Source of the DNA: Chaetoderma sp. LZ-2023a | Lineage: Eukaryota; Mollusca; Caudofoveata; Chaetodermatida; Chaetodermatidae | Assembly (NCBI GenBank): GCA_034401795.1 | Contig: CM067367.1 | Location: forward strand, 30,053,190 to 30,117,189 | DNA: 64,000 bases | Direction of reading: 5' to 3' | Shown: positions 1 through 10,934 of the stretch, piece after piece | Layout: every line of letters begins with the position of its first letter | Numbering within the stretch: position 1 is the stretch's first letter | The notes under the pieces: model-generated | What the model was told of the DNA's origin: nothing | The model's database searches: none | The model's input: the letters and a program-made list of their open reading frames with translations, nothing else | Position numbers and translations under genes: made by a program

Positions 1-71
1 GAAAGACTTAAACTTTGTCAATATTGGTCAGATCTCAGTGTTTTGAACATACACATGTATTTGTTTCAATT

Positions 72-101
72 ATATATACACCTGTGCAAAAGTTAAGCAC
101 C
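72..101. repeat. Left terminal inverted repeat of the Tc1 element
   Basis: The 30 bases, including acctgtgcaaaagttaagca, are the exact reverse complement of 1711-1740. After base 101 the two ends diverge. Confidence 0.93.
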
Positions 102-398
102 ACCCTATTTTTACGCACATGCGAGGGTATATTCATGTGCTATGAAGAAAGCAATAGCATAAACATTTATGTACCCATCCATCTTAGTGCAAGAGGTAAT
201 AATGCAACTAGAGGAATGCTGATTATGATGGTGGGGAAACACTATGTTTTTGTTTGAACTTGAAAACGAGGCCTGAATATGGTTACGTTGACACAACTGA
301 CAACTATTGCCCTACAGTTGACACACGTGGCTAGATTGTCATTAATGGTGTCTGAAAACGAAGTTTAACATCTGTGCACGAGTTTGAGACTGTCATTA

Positions 399-1424
399 TT
401 AATACCGGGTATATCCACCTTGTGCCTGGATGACGGCCTGGACACGACGTCTCATGCTGGTCACCAACCGACTGATACGCCATTGTGGTATTCGTTGCCA
501 TTCAAGATGGAGTGCGTCTGTTAATTCCTGTAGGTTCTGCACAGGAGGATCCTTCCTTCTCACCATGTTTCCCAGAATGTCCCAGATATGCTCAATAGGG
601 TTCATGTCAGGGCTCCTTGCTGGCCATGGTAGGGTTTCGATGGCATTCTGGCGGAGGTATTCATGCACAGCTCTAGCACGATGTGGTCGGGCGTTGTCAT
701 CCATGAATATAGGGTGGGTTCCAGGTGCATGATTTACAAAATGAGGGACCACAACTCTATCCAGTATGGAATCTTGATATCTTTGTCCATTTAGTGTTCC
801 AGGTACAGTCAACAGATCCAGCTTACAATCAAATGAGATGCACCCCCATATCATAACGGAACCTCCACCAAATGGAACTTCTTCCATGATGTTACGTTGG
901 TCGTACGCCGTGCGTCTGGACCTCCATACATGAGTTCGACCATCTGTGGCATGAAGCAGGAACCGACTTTCATCGGACCAGTGTACCCGTCTCCAGGATC
1001 TCATGTTCCAGTGTCTTCTTTCGTTGCACCACCTCAGACGCTCATCTTTGTGGTGTGCAGTGAGGAGAGGACGTCTGACAGGTCTCCTAGCTTTCATGCC
1101 AGCAGCACACAGTCTCCTTTTGACGGTAGACATTGACACTCTATTGCACGTTTCCCATTGCTGGCTGAGCACTCTGCTGTTGGTGAATGGAGATCTCCTA
1201 ACAAGGCGTACTAGGGCTCGATCATCACGGGCAGTAGTCTTCTTCGGTCTTCCAGATCTAGGCCTGTCCTTCACCTCGTTAGTTTGCCCATGTTTTGCAA
1301 TCAAACGACTGATTACAGTATGGTTAATGTTCAGCTGTCTGCCAATCTCTCTGCATGACATACCAGTGGTATGCATGCCTATGATTTGCCATTTCACACG
1401 ATCACTTAACCTTTGTCTTGCCAT
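399..1424 (-). CDS. Tc1-like DD34E transposase
   Basis: A 341-residue protein, the normal length for Tc1 transposases, which cut the transposon out of DNA and insert it at TA. The N-terminal 120 residues hold two helix-turn-helix DNA-binding regions: a first one around MSCREIGRQLNINHTVISRL, then a GRPKKT AT-hook-like linker and a second one. The catalytic domain shows the first Asp in HWSDESRF, the second in MDDNARPH and the Glu in DMNPIEHIWD. I count exactly 34 residues between the second Asp and the Glu, hence DD34E. No stop or frameshift is present. The ATG at 1424 is the first Met and begins MARQRLSD, as in close relatives. The gene has no introns and is flanked by the terminal repeats. 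Confidence 0.95.
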   Translation of the reverse strand: MARQRLSDRVKWQIIGMHTTGMSCREIGRQLNINHTVISRLIAKHGQTNEVKDRPRSGRPKKTTARDDRALVRLVRRSPFTNSRVLSQQWETCNRVSMSTVKRRLCAAGMKARRPVRRPLLTAHHKDERLRWCNERRHWNMRSWRRVHWSDESRFLLHATDGRTHVWRSRRTAYDQRNIMEEVPFGGGSVMIWGCISFDCKLDLLTVPGTLNGQRYQDSILDRVVVPHFVNHAPGTHPIFMDDNARPHRARAVHEYLRQNAIETLPWPARSPDMNPIEHIWDILGNMVRRKDPPVQNLQELTDALHLEWQRIPQWRISRLVTSMRRRVQAVIQAQGGYTRY

Positions 1425-1710
1425 AGCGGTTCACAATCAAGAGGTAATTCTCTCTGTACAAATAAACCACGGTCATGAACACAAAATTCCTAATCTTGTC
1501 GCCCAAATGTGTATGTAATGTTCTACACCTCAAACTGGACTTTTACAAAACTGAACACGTGTGCTGTTTCCCGCCACGCACGGACATCAAGTGGCGTGAA
1601 GTCATGCATGCATGTGCATTTCGTACTTGGAATTATGTCAGCTAACGCGGGGACAAAAAGTATGGCAGCCTAGTTGTACCATCATGTTTCTACGTTCTAT
1701 TGTTTTTGCT

Positions 1711-1740
1711 GGTGCTTAACTTTTGCACAGGTGTATATAT
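1711..1740. repeat. Right terminal inverted repeat of the Tc1 element
   Basis: Exact reverse complement of 72-101, ending in gtgtatatat beside TA-rich flanking sequence. Confidence 0.93.
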
Positions 1741-2174
1741 TATGCAATACACTTAGTAGACGCAGCGCCACGAAATGGTTTTTAGCAGTGTGTCCATATT
1801 CACCAGTTGTCTCTCTTGTAAAACTTTATATTTGTCGGGAAAATATTTTCTGCTGGATAACTTGACTATCTACAACCTGTATGTTTTATAGGCATATGTT
1901 GAGTTTTACTAAAGCGCTTATCCATCTTATTTCAGGATTGGTATTGTTGAGGCAGAAAGTGACGTTTTTATTTTATTTGAAGATGAGAGAATAGATTTGG
2001 AACATTTTCACTCACAATCTTTGCTACATGTATTGCAGTGGCAATTGGTTGAATGATCATCATGCTTTTCCCTGATATTTAAGTTTCAAGTCAATGACTG
2101 TGTACCAACCCATAATCTGTACCAACGTTTCGATTTCTAGATGCTCTTGCATTTTGACACACATATCAGAGTTC
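1741..2174. other. Spacer between the Tc1 and DIRS elements
   Basis: About 430 bases of AT-rich sequence. I see no gene, repeat or RNA here. Confidence 0.5.
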
Positions 2175-2180
2175 GAGAAT

Positions 2181-2379
2181 GAAGAAAATTTCAATTTCCC
2201 TTTCTCCGAGATCTAAAAATACTTACCATTACATTACTTATTGATAACAGCAACCTAAGGTTCTGTCACCTAAGAATCTTCAGATTTAGAAAGCTCTAAC
2301 CTGCTCCTGGAACCGGGTACCCGCCCCCACCAACAAACAGGTACCCGCTACCATGAGCCAAAAACTTGTTTGTATAGCT
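2181..2379. repeat. DIRS family 1 inverted terminal repeat, 3' end
   Basis: Contains acttaccattacattactt, gttctgtcacctaagaatc and a C-rich tract, all found in reverse complement at 6239-6418. The outer part (2181-2217, aaatttcaatttccctttct) is specific to this end and is copied in complement in the block at 2436-2545. Confidence 0.85.
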
Positions 2380-2435
2380 ACCAAACAAGAACTGACACAT
2401 GGCTTGCCTCCGTGGGGCTGAGAGGCAGGGTCCGT

Positions 2436-2545
2436 AATGTAATGGTAAGTATTGTTAGACCTCGGAGAAAGGGAAATTGAAATTTCCTTCATTCTCCTTC
2501 GATCAATACTTACCATTACATTACTTATTGATAACACCAGATTTC
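2436..2545. repeat. DIRS family 1 internal complementary region
   Basis: The first half (aatgtaatggtaagtattg through gaaatttccttc) is the complement of the left element end. The second half (attctccttcgatcaatact and following) is the complement of the right end. Read together it mirrors the joint of a circular element. In DIRS-1 such a region is thought to template completion of the ends and circularisation. Confidence 0.8.
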
Positions 2546-2945
2546 ATCAGCAACCTGGTGGGAAGGGGCAAGCCATACCGCCTCTTTTGCCCCTAGAGAA
2601 AAATCTAGACTAAACTTGTTATACGGAGACCTAGAAGGACCGACCGGTTTGGGACCGAATCACATTCACATCACCGCCCTGCCCCCATCCCCTTTCTCCA
2701 AAAAGGGAAGAGAACTAACGAACATGCATCTCGCCTGAAAACACAAGTGTACCAAGAGGGTTAATTGCTCTTGACACACATACGTCTGGGAATGAGCATG
2801 AATATATAAGATGAATGAACATGATATATAAACATAATACAAAAAACACTCTAACTTGAATTACCTCACGACTTTTGGATTCCAGACACAACACCACCAA
2901 CCATCACACTTTCGACCAGACGTGACTTTTCGGGTTGAACACCTC

Positions 2946-3607
2946 TCACTTGACCATGTCTGTCATCCCTAATATCGCAACAAAGCTACTAGAAGGAGAA
3001 CGATCAGTGTGGCCACTAGACTTGTTTTTCAAGACAGCTAAAGCGAGTGGATTGGCCGAGTCTGACATGACCCTCATATAATAATCCATGAAAGATGACT
3101 CACAGAGCCATTGTGCAACGGCCATGATGTCCTCTAATGGGACACCATTGAATAGGACGGTCGAGGTGGCTATTCCTCTAACATCGTGAGCCCTAGCACA
3201 TTGCACCTGGTGACCAGTCGCAATCTCGTGGGTAGCCTGAATGCATTCGACTACCCAACGAGAGACAGAATCCATGGATACGTCACCATATGTCTTCTTA
3301 TGGCCGCTCCACAGATGACCGTAGGGGGTCCGTCCATTTTTTGTACTTGGTCAAAGCACGGACTGGAAACCAGGCACTGGCATCATGATCAAACCTAGTT
3401 AGTTTTGGTATTATGATCGGTTTGCCGGGATATTTCAAAGATTGATTCTTTGACATAAATTCTGGTCTTGGCAGCATTCATAGACCCTCTCCAGAGACAA
3501 TAAATCGGCCCCTCTCTGCTGAAAGTGCATGGATCTCACTGCGCCTTCTGGCTGAGGAAACTGCCAATAGAAAGACTGCCTTAAGAGTCAGATACTTTAA
3601 ACTAACC
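2946..3607 (-). pseudogene. DIRS tyrosine recombinase, partial
   Basis: The C-terminal part (2946-3275) aligns residue by residue with the intact recombinase at 32577-33710. It keeps SRWVVECIQ, the HDVRG motif (His-x-x-Arg of the catalytic tetrad) and the DYYMR segment with the nucleophilic Tyr. Upstream, the ARRRSEIHALS segment carries the first catalytic Arg at about 3515-3560. The frame is broken between the two parts near 3300-3478. The N-terminal half of the protein is missing because of the internal deletion. This integrase-like enzyme would have inserted a circular DNA copy into the genome. Confidence 0.8.
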
Positions 3608-3920
3608 GAAAATCTCAGAAACCTGTGACAACCCCTGTTCATTGGAATGTGGCAATATGCATCTTTCAGATCGATTGACACACTCCACATTCCTTTCCTA
3701 AACCCTGCCATTACCATCCTCAGTGTTTCCATTTTGAACCGAGGCGTACGGCTACACCAATTTAATAGTCTAAGATTGAGTACGGGTCTTCATCCCCCTG
3801 TGCTCTTGGTGACAAGGAACATATTTGAATAGAAGCCCAGAGTGTTCTGGTTTGCTGGCTTTATTGCTCCCTTCAAAAGCAAGCCTGACACTTCGCTTTG
3901 GATGACTTCTACCTTGTCTG
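3608..3920 (-). pseudogene. DIRS reverse transcriptase, N-terminal fragment
   Basis: Reading downward from 3920, the frame encodes an RT start with LLLKGAIKP, GFYSNMFLVTK, RPVLNLRLLN and SIDLKDAYCHIPM. These match the RT of the 27631-34630 element. One stop (TGA where the relative has Trp) lies before RPVLN. After FLRF the sequence jumps straight into recombinase sequence, so the YxDD catalytic motif, RNase H and methylase-like domains are gone. Confidence 0.8.
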
Positions 3921-4026
3921 GCTCCCTTGGTATGGTCCACTAGTGCCTGAGCGGGGCTACCCACTCCTGCACTAGGAACACCAAGTACCCAACAATCATC
4001 CTCCGTGACCATTGGCACCATAGCGC

Positions 4027-5353
4027 TTATATTACACCTTGCGAATACAGCACCTTGACCGCACCACCGGAAAGGCCACAGGGAGACAGCCGTTTTGCAC
4101 AAATCACTTCAAGCAGGTCTTTGAATTTAGGATCCAGCCATATGGACTGGATCCTCGCAGCGGGCAAGACCCCCGTCCACATGGATGCAACCGACGGACA
4201 GGGCATGTCTTCCTTGGATGTGGTCAAGACCATGGATGGATCAACCCTGGCTAGCCAAGCCAAATCATAAGACCAGTCCATGTCCAAAGAAGACATTCCC
4301 ATAAACACATCACCCGTTGATGTGCCTATGGGTTTACCAGCAGCAGCCTTCAGGCAAGGAGCCACTGCTGGATAGCCAACAACACCGGTATTTTGCGGTT
4401 CCGCCGCCACCCCATGAAACAGGCTGTTCCATGGTGCAGGTCCGCACGGAAAACCGTGTGGACCCATGATGGTTCCAGAACCGTGGCCATACACAGGGCG
4501 CCAACGCCGCCCCATGTGTGGTCGCTGGACCAGGTGAGATAGGTGTATACCACGCCTGGCCAGCAACATCCATCACCATGTCGGTTGGTGGCAAACCACC
4601 CATCACTGGACGGGTGCCCGGTACTGGTGCGGCCTCAACTACAGGCAGAGTGGCTGCCATGCCTTGTGCCAAACCAGACAAATGGCAGATGGAACCGACC
4701 TCCATGCTACACCCATAGTATCGCAGCCGCAACAACCTCTCAGACTCATCCTCAGACACCAAAGAGTTGTCACCGGATGTACAGACACTGGAGCCATCTT
4801 CACGGAGGTGGCCGGGGACTACCGCTACTGGACAACCCGGAGGTGGCCGCGGAGAAGCAGTGTCCACCAGGCAGGAGCCCGATGGGACTGCCAGGGGGCC
4901 ATATGAGATGGGCCCCCTTCCCCCCTTCCGGTAGCCAGTCCAGAACCCTGTCCAAGAACAGGGTCCATATCAGACATGGGAGAGGTTGGACTACACAGTC
5001 TTTGGGATTAAAGACGACACCAGCGTGGGCAGGACGGTCTGCAAAAAGCCTTGCATAGCGGGCTCAAACCATGCCGGGGGTGCCATCTCCGATCCATCGG
5101 ACTGCGGATGAGAAGCGCTCACAGGGGCTGAAACGGATGCTCCTCGATTTGATTTCGGACCGCCTGACCCCACGTCAGACCCAGCAAATTCCTTTTGGGC
5201 AATGAACTTAACCATCAGCTCGATGGGCCACGCTGAACAAGAATCACATCAGTCATCAACATTACAATGGGAACACCGGAAACTGACATGATCCTTAAAA
5301 GCAACCCACACGAACTTATAGCACTCGGTACATGACGGAGACGTGGGCTTGGC
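4027..5353 (-). pseudogene. DIRS Gag-like ORF1, degraded
   Basis: Fragments in several frames (4027-4569, 4334-4867, 4991-5215) are rich in Gly, Pro and Ala, as in the 28814-30739 Gag-like protein. The N-terminus reads in one frame from 5353 and has a cysteine-rich finger: C-x2-C (CTEC), a His, C-x2-C (CSHC), then C-x2-C (CDSC). It is followed directly by ELMVKFIAQKE. An in-frame TGA precedes CDSC. The sequence just upstream (tgttttacag) looks like a 3' splice site, as in the other DIRS element. Identification as Gag rests on position and on this paralogous comparison. Confidence 0.6.
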
Positions 5354-6238
5354 CTGTAAAACAAGCACAAGGCCTCAATAAACAAGCGATTCGACACACA
5401 GGACAGAAGGCACATATAATTTTCAAATAGCTTGACAATAAATTATAAGTTAACCCTCTAGCACCCAACACCCGAAAACGTTACAACCAAGATCGCGTAA
5501 GCTGGCGATAAGAACGTGAACGGGCCAACATATACCCATAAATTGATCCTGCAGGATGTATAAACGGAACTAGGAACTGTATCGGATACATTTGCGGTAA
5601 ATTTAAGAATCAATTCCAAAATTATACTGCACAGACGAATGACAAACGATACGAGAAGGAAACAACAGAATGAATTAACGCGACTGCTGTAGAACATAGT
5701 AGAGCCGTAGTACACACATCTAATCAAGAATTTTGAAATAACTGATCATTGCAAACAGAACGGAAATATACGCAAAACTTGACATAATTCATAAGTTACT
5801 GCTACTAAACGCACACAGCTACAAAAAATAAAATGCGCGAATTAATGAAACATTTCCTTCACCGTAATAAACCGAGCCGCAAAAGGGTGTGACGTCACCT
5901 GCCCGGATCAAGCAGTTGAATGACATAAGCCGATTTAGTGTTAAAAACCGAGACCATGCCTGAACCATTTCATATTACTGCCTGATCGTCATTGGGGCTT
6001 AAAGGAGGCGATCATACCTGACATATTCCATTGCCTCATACGTCCCAGTTCCGGGGTTAGAAAATGGGACATACAGTGTCCACTATAACTAGATTACAGA
6101 TAGAAAAATAGAACCTGGATCTCGGTGGCGTTCTCCATGGTAATCCAATTACTAAAGAATCAGGCACAGAAGCACAGAAAATAATCACAAAAAACTATAG
6201 ATATTTTCCCTGCACAGAAAAGGCGTGTTGTTTTTGTT
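5354..6238 (-). other. 5' leader of DIRS family 1
   Basis: Lies between the 5' terminal repeat and the Gag remnant. No long ORF. A splice-acceptor-like pyrimidine tract ends at 5354 and a donor-like cag/gtgacg lies near 5890-5900 (minus strand). By comparison with 27893-28685 this may be a short leader exon plus intron. Confidence 0.4.
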
Positions 6239-6418
6239 GCTATGCAAACAAGAGTAGTTGGCTCATGGTAGCAGGTGCCCATTTGTTGGGGGGGGGGGGA
6301 GGCTACCCAGTTCCAGGAGCCGGTTAGAGCTTTCTAAATCTGACGATTCTTAGGTGACAGAACCTTAGGTTGCTGTTATCAATAAGTAATGTAATGGTAA
6401 GTATTGATCGAAGGAGAA
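6239..6418. repeat. DIRS family 1 inverted terminal repeat, 5' end
   Basis: Reverse complement of 2181-2379, with a run of 12 or more G where the other copy has mixed C-rich sequence. The outer bases (gtattgatcgaaggagaat) recur in complement at about 2490-2520. Confidence 0.85.
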
Positions 6419-6479
6419 TTGTAGATTTTCCCAACATTTTTAAACACTAGCCCAAGTAAAACACTGCATACATAACAAT

Positions 6480-7701
6480 TTTCGACATTTTTTACGAGGC
6501 ATCAGCATTTTGTTAGGCCGGTAAAAGCAAGACAAGTCATTAATATTACAATTCCCTGATGTTTCCCAGACATTTGCTGAGAAATCAAAACTCCCTTGAC
6601 AACAACACTCAGAATGGAAACCTGTATACAGTGGAATCCCCAAGGGCTCTGTATTAGGAAATATTCTCTTTATCTTGTATATAAACGACCTACCCAATTG
6701 TGTAAAAAATGGCAGTGACGTATATTTATATGCAGACGGCATAAAGTTGTTTCAGGAAATAAACTCCACATCAGATAGATTAAAAATGTAATCAGATATA
6801 GATTTGTTAGGGGATTGGTCAGATAAGTGGCGCTTACAATTCAACGCAGAGAAATGTAAATGCATGCGAATTGGTAAGTCAACCTTGGAAGAGTACAATT
6901 ACAGATTACTAAAAGATGGTACACCTATAGAATTCATTAACACTGAAATAGATATTGGCATTATCATTGATGATAAGTTGACCGTTGAAAAACATATTGT
7001 TGATAACGTCAACGAGGCAAATGTAATCATGGGAATTACCCGGCGCACATGTGTGCATTTAGACATAAAATTGTTCAAAACACTTTACACATCATTGGTA
7101 AGACCTCATGTCGAATATGCAAACCAGGCATGGAATCCTCATTACAGAAAACATATAGACCTTCTGGAAAATGTACAGCGACGTGCAACTAAAGTAGTAG
7201 CAGGCCTATCATACCTAAGCTATGAAGCCAGACTTAAAATACTCAATTTACCAACTTTGGCATATCGAAGAAATGGGGGGCGGGGGGGGGGGGGGATATG
7301 ATAGAGACCTACAAAATCCTAACTAAAAGATATGACCCAGAAATCTGTGAATTTTATCAGTTAAGAAAAAATCTTATAACTAGTGGTCATAGTGTAAAGT
7401 TATACAAACCAAGAGCAAGACTCGACTTGCAAAAATGCTCTTTCAAACATCGAGTTATAGACTTATGGAATAGCCTAACACAACACGTAGTTGAAGCCAA
7501 AACAATATTATCTTTTGAATCTAGGCTGGATAAGTTATACTATGATTACTTCGCAGCCGATATAAAGCCCGATTGGTATCAGACCAACTATTAAAAACAG
7601 TACAATAACTAATACTCAGGTAAAAATTTTAAAACCCAAACAACCTGTCATAACAGGACAATAGGCCTTCTTACAGGATAAAGATTATTATTGATTGATT
7701 G
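6480..7701 (+). mobile_element. 5'-truncated LINE (CR1/jockey-like), plus strand
   Basis: Contains only the C-terminal part of a non-LTR reverse transcriptase, a short 3' UTR and a terminal simple repeat (attattattgattgattga, 7681-7701). Such 5' truncation is typical of LINE insertions. It begins close to the end of the minus-strand DIRS element and ends about 30 bases from the tail of the opposite-strand LINE at 7731. Confidence 0.75.
6640..7594 (+). pseudogene. LINE reverse transcriptase, C-terminal part
   Basis: From 6640 the frame gives YSGIPKGSVLG and LYINDL, hallmarks of a LINE RT. The catalytic box follows at 6729-6740. It reads Tyr-Ala-Asp-Gly instead of YADD, so the second metal-binding Asp is lost. 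A stop (taa, 6789-6791) follows. The frame then stays open from 6804 to 7301 with WSDKWRLQFNAEKCK, LYTSLVRPHVEY and NVQRRATK. A G-rich stretch (7275-7295) disrupts the usual RGDMI motif and shifts the frame. The last part (7298-7594) has the C-terminal FKHRVIDLWNSL motif. It cannot be functional. Confidence 0.85.
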
Positions 7702-7728
7702 AGCCTATGTGCTGCTTGCACATGGCTT

Positions 7729-7730
<2 letters not shown>

Positions 7731-7768
<38 letters not shown>
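7731..7768. repeat. (CAT)n microsatellite, 3' tail of the CR1-like LINE
   Basis: Thirteen near-perfect CAT/ATC units. On the minus strand it is (GAT)n following tgtcctgtattt, the expected place for the short tandem repeat that ends CR1-clade elements. Confidence 0.85.
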
Positions 7769-7770
<2 letters not shown>

Positions 7771-7908
7771 TACAGGACATAAGCCACTGGCTTGTTATTG
7801 ACCCATTCAGATGGATTCGGATGGATTCGGTTTTGCGTGGGCTTTTTAAACATAGTTGTTTATGTAGGCCATATACCTACTCTGGAATGTTCAACACAGA
7901 TATGTTTT

Positions 7909-10790
7909 AATCAAATAAGAATTTCATGCCTCTAAAATCTATGTCCACTTTGGTTTTGAATGTGTCAAGGGTTGATGCCTCAGCAACTAGGGCTGGCAAT
8001 AAGTTCCAAGATGATACTGTTCTATTCGAAAAAAAGTTTCTGCAGATATCTTTATTGCTATGATTTGTGCTGAGTTTGTGTTTGTGCCCTCTGGTGTGTG
8101 TAATTGGGGAGATTTCAAAGAAAATATTTTGTCTATGTTATATTTATCATTAATAAATGTATATGTTTCTATTAGCTCACCACGGAATCATCTATATTTT
8201 AATGACATTAAATTAAGCTTTTCAAGCCTCACTGGGTATGTATAGTTTTTGTTTTGGGAGAACCAGTTTTGTTGCCCGATACTGAATCCGTTCTATCAGT
8301 TTTGATTGTCTTTTGAATCTGGGTGCCCACACACAGTTACAATATTCGAGGATCGGTCTCACAAGAGACTTGTATAACAATGTGAATGCGCCTGGGTCTA
8401 ACTGTGTAAAGGGTCGTTTGATTATTCCCACTGTTTGATTTGCCTTCGACACTATGGAATTTATATGTTTATCAAAAGTAAGTGTGTCATCAATATGGAC
8501 TCCTAGGTCTTTTTCCACTTCTGATGTCGATACTGTACATGTTTGTGAGGAATCTGTCATAGTGTACTCCTTTCTTGGATTATTATTACCAAAGTGCATA
8601 ACATGAGTTTTGTTTGCATTAAATGACAGTTGCCATGTTTTAGACCAGTTGCATAGTGTATTTATATTATCCTGAATGAAATATTCGATGGGATTTCCCT
8701 AGATCTTAGTATCATCTGCAAATTTTTTGAAATAATAGCTTAATTTTTCTGACAGGTCATTTATATATAACAAGAAAAGGGTAGGTCCAAGTACACTACC
8801 CTGCGGTACACCACTCTGCGGTACACCACTAATAACGTCTACCCAGTCTGATTGAGTGTCATTGATTTTTACACTTTGTTTTCTATTAGTTAAAAAATGT
8901 TCTGTCCACTTTACAATGTTTTCTCCTATTTCATATTTCCTCATTTTAATTAGGAGTCTCCTATGTGGAACTGAATCAAATGCCTTTGAGAAATCCAAGT
9001 AAACTACGTCTGTTAGATTGTTATTGTCTAGATTAGTGGTTATGTAGTCAATGTACTCCAGTAATTGTGCTTTGCATGATCGATTTGGTCTGAAGCCATG
9101 TTGGCATAGGGAAAGTAAGTTGTTGTCTTCTAAAAATTTCATAATTTGATCTCGCACGAATGATTCAAGGACATTACAGAGAATACAGGTAAGGCTTATA
9201 GGTCTATAGTTACTTGTGTCACTTTTTGGCCCTTTTTTGTATATAGCACAGTTGTTTGCTAATTTCCAAATTTCAGGTAGAACTCCCCCTTCTAATGATT
9301 TTCGAAAGAGTATACATAAGGGGTTACTAATTTCTTTCGCTACTTCAGTAAGTAATCGTACATGTATTTCATCTGGCCTGCTACTTTGGTTTGGGTTTAG
9401 GGCTTTTAATTTTTTCTCTACACCAACTGGTGTTATTAGAATATCAGTTAGCACATTTTCCTTTTGTTGAGAACTAGTATTTGGCATCAAAAGTAAATTT
9501 TCTACAGTGAATACACTTGAAAAATATTTATTGAGTATGTTAGACTTGTCTTTGTCGGCAGTTGCTAAGGCACTGTTTTCCGGATTTCGCAAATTATTTA
9601 TTGTTTCTTTCAGTATAGTTTTACTTTTAACATAGTTCCAGAAAGCCTTTGGGTTTTTTGTACTTTCGGATGCAATTTTCTGTTCAAATTCACGTTTTGC
9701 TGTTCTTATACAGGATGTAGTGTTGTTCCTAACAGTTTTGTATTTGACATAGTCATTTGGATTTCTACTCTTTTTATATCTTTTGTAAGCCCTCTTTTTA
9801 ATTTTAAACGACTTAGTGGTGGTGATGTTAAACCACAGGTGCTTTCCCCCAAATTTATTGTTATTTGCGGAGGGTATATATTTTTTTTGCTAACAAAGTT
9901 AGCTTTATGTGTATGAAGTTCCAAGCATCGGTAGTATTTAGTTCATGAAGTTGTTTCCAGTCAATCTTATCTAATTCATGACGAATCTTATCGTATTTTC
10001 CTTTATGTAGTAATAGTTTGGGAGTGCTTTTTTGGGTGTGGGCGTTCATTATATTGGGATGCATTGAAATCTGAAGGATATCATGATCACTTTTTCCTAA
10101 AGGGGGTAAGTGATTAATTTCGTAAACTAAATTACTGTTATTTGTTAAAAGAAGATCTAAAATATTTGAGGCCTGGTTTGCCCTGTGTCTTGCTGCGTCA
10201 GTGACTAATTGTTAGAGAAGGTTGTTTCTTGTAGTGTCAAGGAAATTTTCCACTTCTGAACTGGTTGCAAGTCCTGTGACCCAGTTTATAGATGGAAAGT
10301 TAAAATCACCTAAAATTAGAATGTGGTCTCATGGTTCTGGCATGGTCTAACAGCTTTAGAAAATTGTCGTTATTTATTGTGTCCGAGTTGGGGCTTCTGT
10401 AGATGCACCCAGCGATATATTTTCCTTAGCTTGTATTGCACATGAGCACCAAACAGATTCTTTAAAGGACTGGTCATCTAGTGATGTAATTTGTTGTGCA
10501 TTCAGTGACTCATGGGTATATATAGCCGCTCCTCGGGTAGGGCTACTGTTCATAAAAAGTTTATATTTGTTTATCTGGACTTCGCTAAGGTTAAAGTTGT
10601 TTACAAAGTTTGCATTTTTGGGGAGTACGTCTGTGCTCATTATGATGGCAGGAGAAATGTTCTTAACCAGTACTTCAAACTCTGCTTTTTTGTTAAATAA
10701 ACTATCTGTGTTTGTGTACATACAAATTGGGGCTACTTCTATGGGTTTCTTAATAGCTTTTTTATGGATGTCTGTTTGCATAATTAATTG
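7909..10790 (-). pseudogene. CR1-like ORF2: APE endonuclease plus reverse transcriptase
   Basis: The endonuclease starts near 10781 (MYTNTDSLFNKKAEF). It continues in shifted frames through ILGDFNFPSINW (about 10290-10330) and SDHDILQ (about 10080). The RT frame (8699-9592) has YRPISLT, QHGFRPNRSC, DFSKAFDSVPH and the catalytic FADD at 8711-8722. A TAG stop at 8699-8701 follows directly. The downstream frame (8222-8599) carries VEKDLGVHIDD and YKSLVRPILEYCNCVW. A further frameshift leads to the C-terminus, with the stop near 7909. A 15-bp tandem duplication at 8801-8830 doubles SGVPQ in the conserved RT motif before GSVLGP. It normally copies its own RNA at a nicked target; this copy is broken. 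Confidence 0.88.
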
Positions 10791-10934
10791 TTAATAGTTT
10801 TTTACATTGTTCTCCTGTTCTGTCAATATTTGATTGGCTATTGTGTAGCTTTGGGACGTTTGGTAAAGGCAATTCTACGGGGTTATATAAGCTAGGATAT
10901 GTAGTTTCGAGTAAATGATGTTCTATATCTTCTT

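Larger units (their letters stand above)
71..1740 (-). mobile_element. Tc1/mariner DNA transposon, complete
   Basis: A single transposase gene lies between two 30-bp inverted repeats (72-101 and 1711-1740) that match perfectly as reverse complements. The element is about 1.67 kb, the usual Tc1 size. The ends sit in TA-rich sequence (tatata at both edges), so the exact TA target duplication cannot be placed to the base. The perfect termini and uninterrupted transposase suggest a young, possibly active copy. No other gene is inside. Confidence 0.93.
2175..6420 (-). mobile_element. Degraded DIRS-like tyrosine-recombinase retrotransposon (family 1)
   Basis: The two ends are inverted copies of each other (2181-2379 against 6239-6418). 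An internal block at 2436-2545 is complementary to both outermost ends, which is the diagnostic DIRS architecture. Coding remains read on the minus strand in the order Gag, RT start, recombinase. They are homologous to the plus-strand element at 27631-34630 but clearly diverged from it. The copy is only 4.25 kb against 7.0 kb because most of the RT, RNase H and methylase region is deleted at about 3607. Several stops are present, so it is dead as an autonomous element. Confidence 0.85.

Noticed and set aside
7695..7910. ORF with a poly-His run, and the opposite poly-Met ORF
   Set aside because: Both are translations of the (CAT)n microsatellite.
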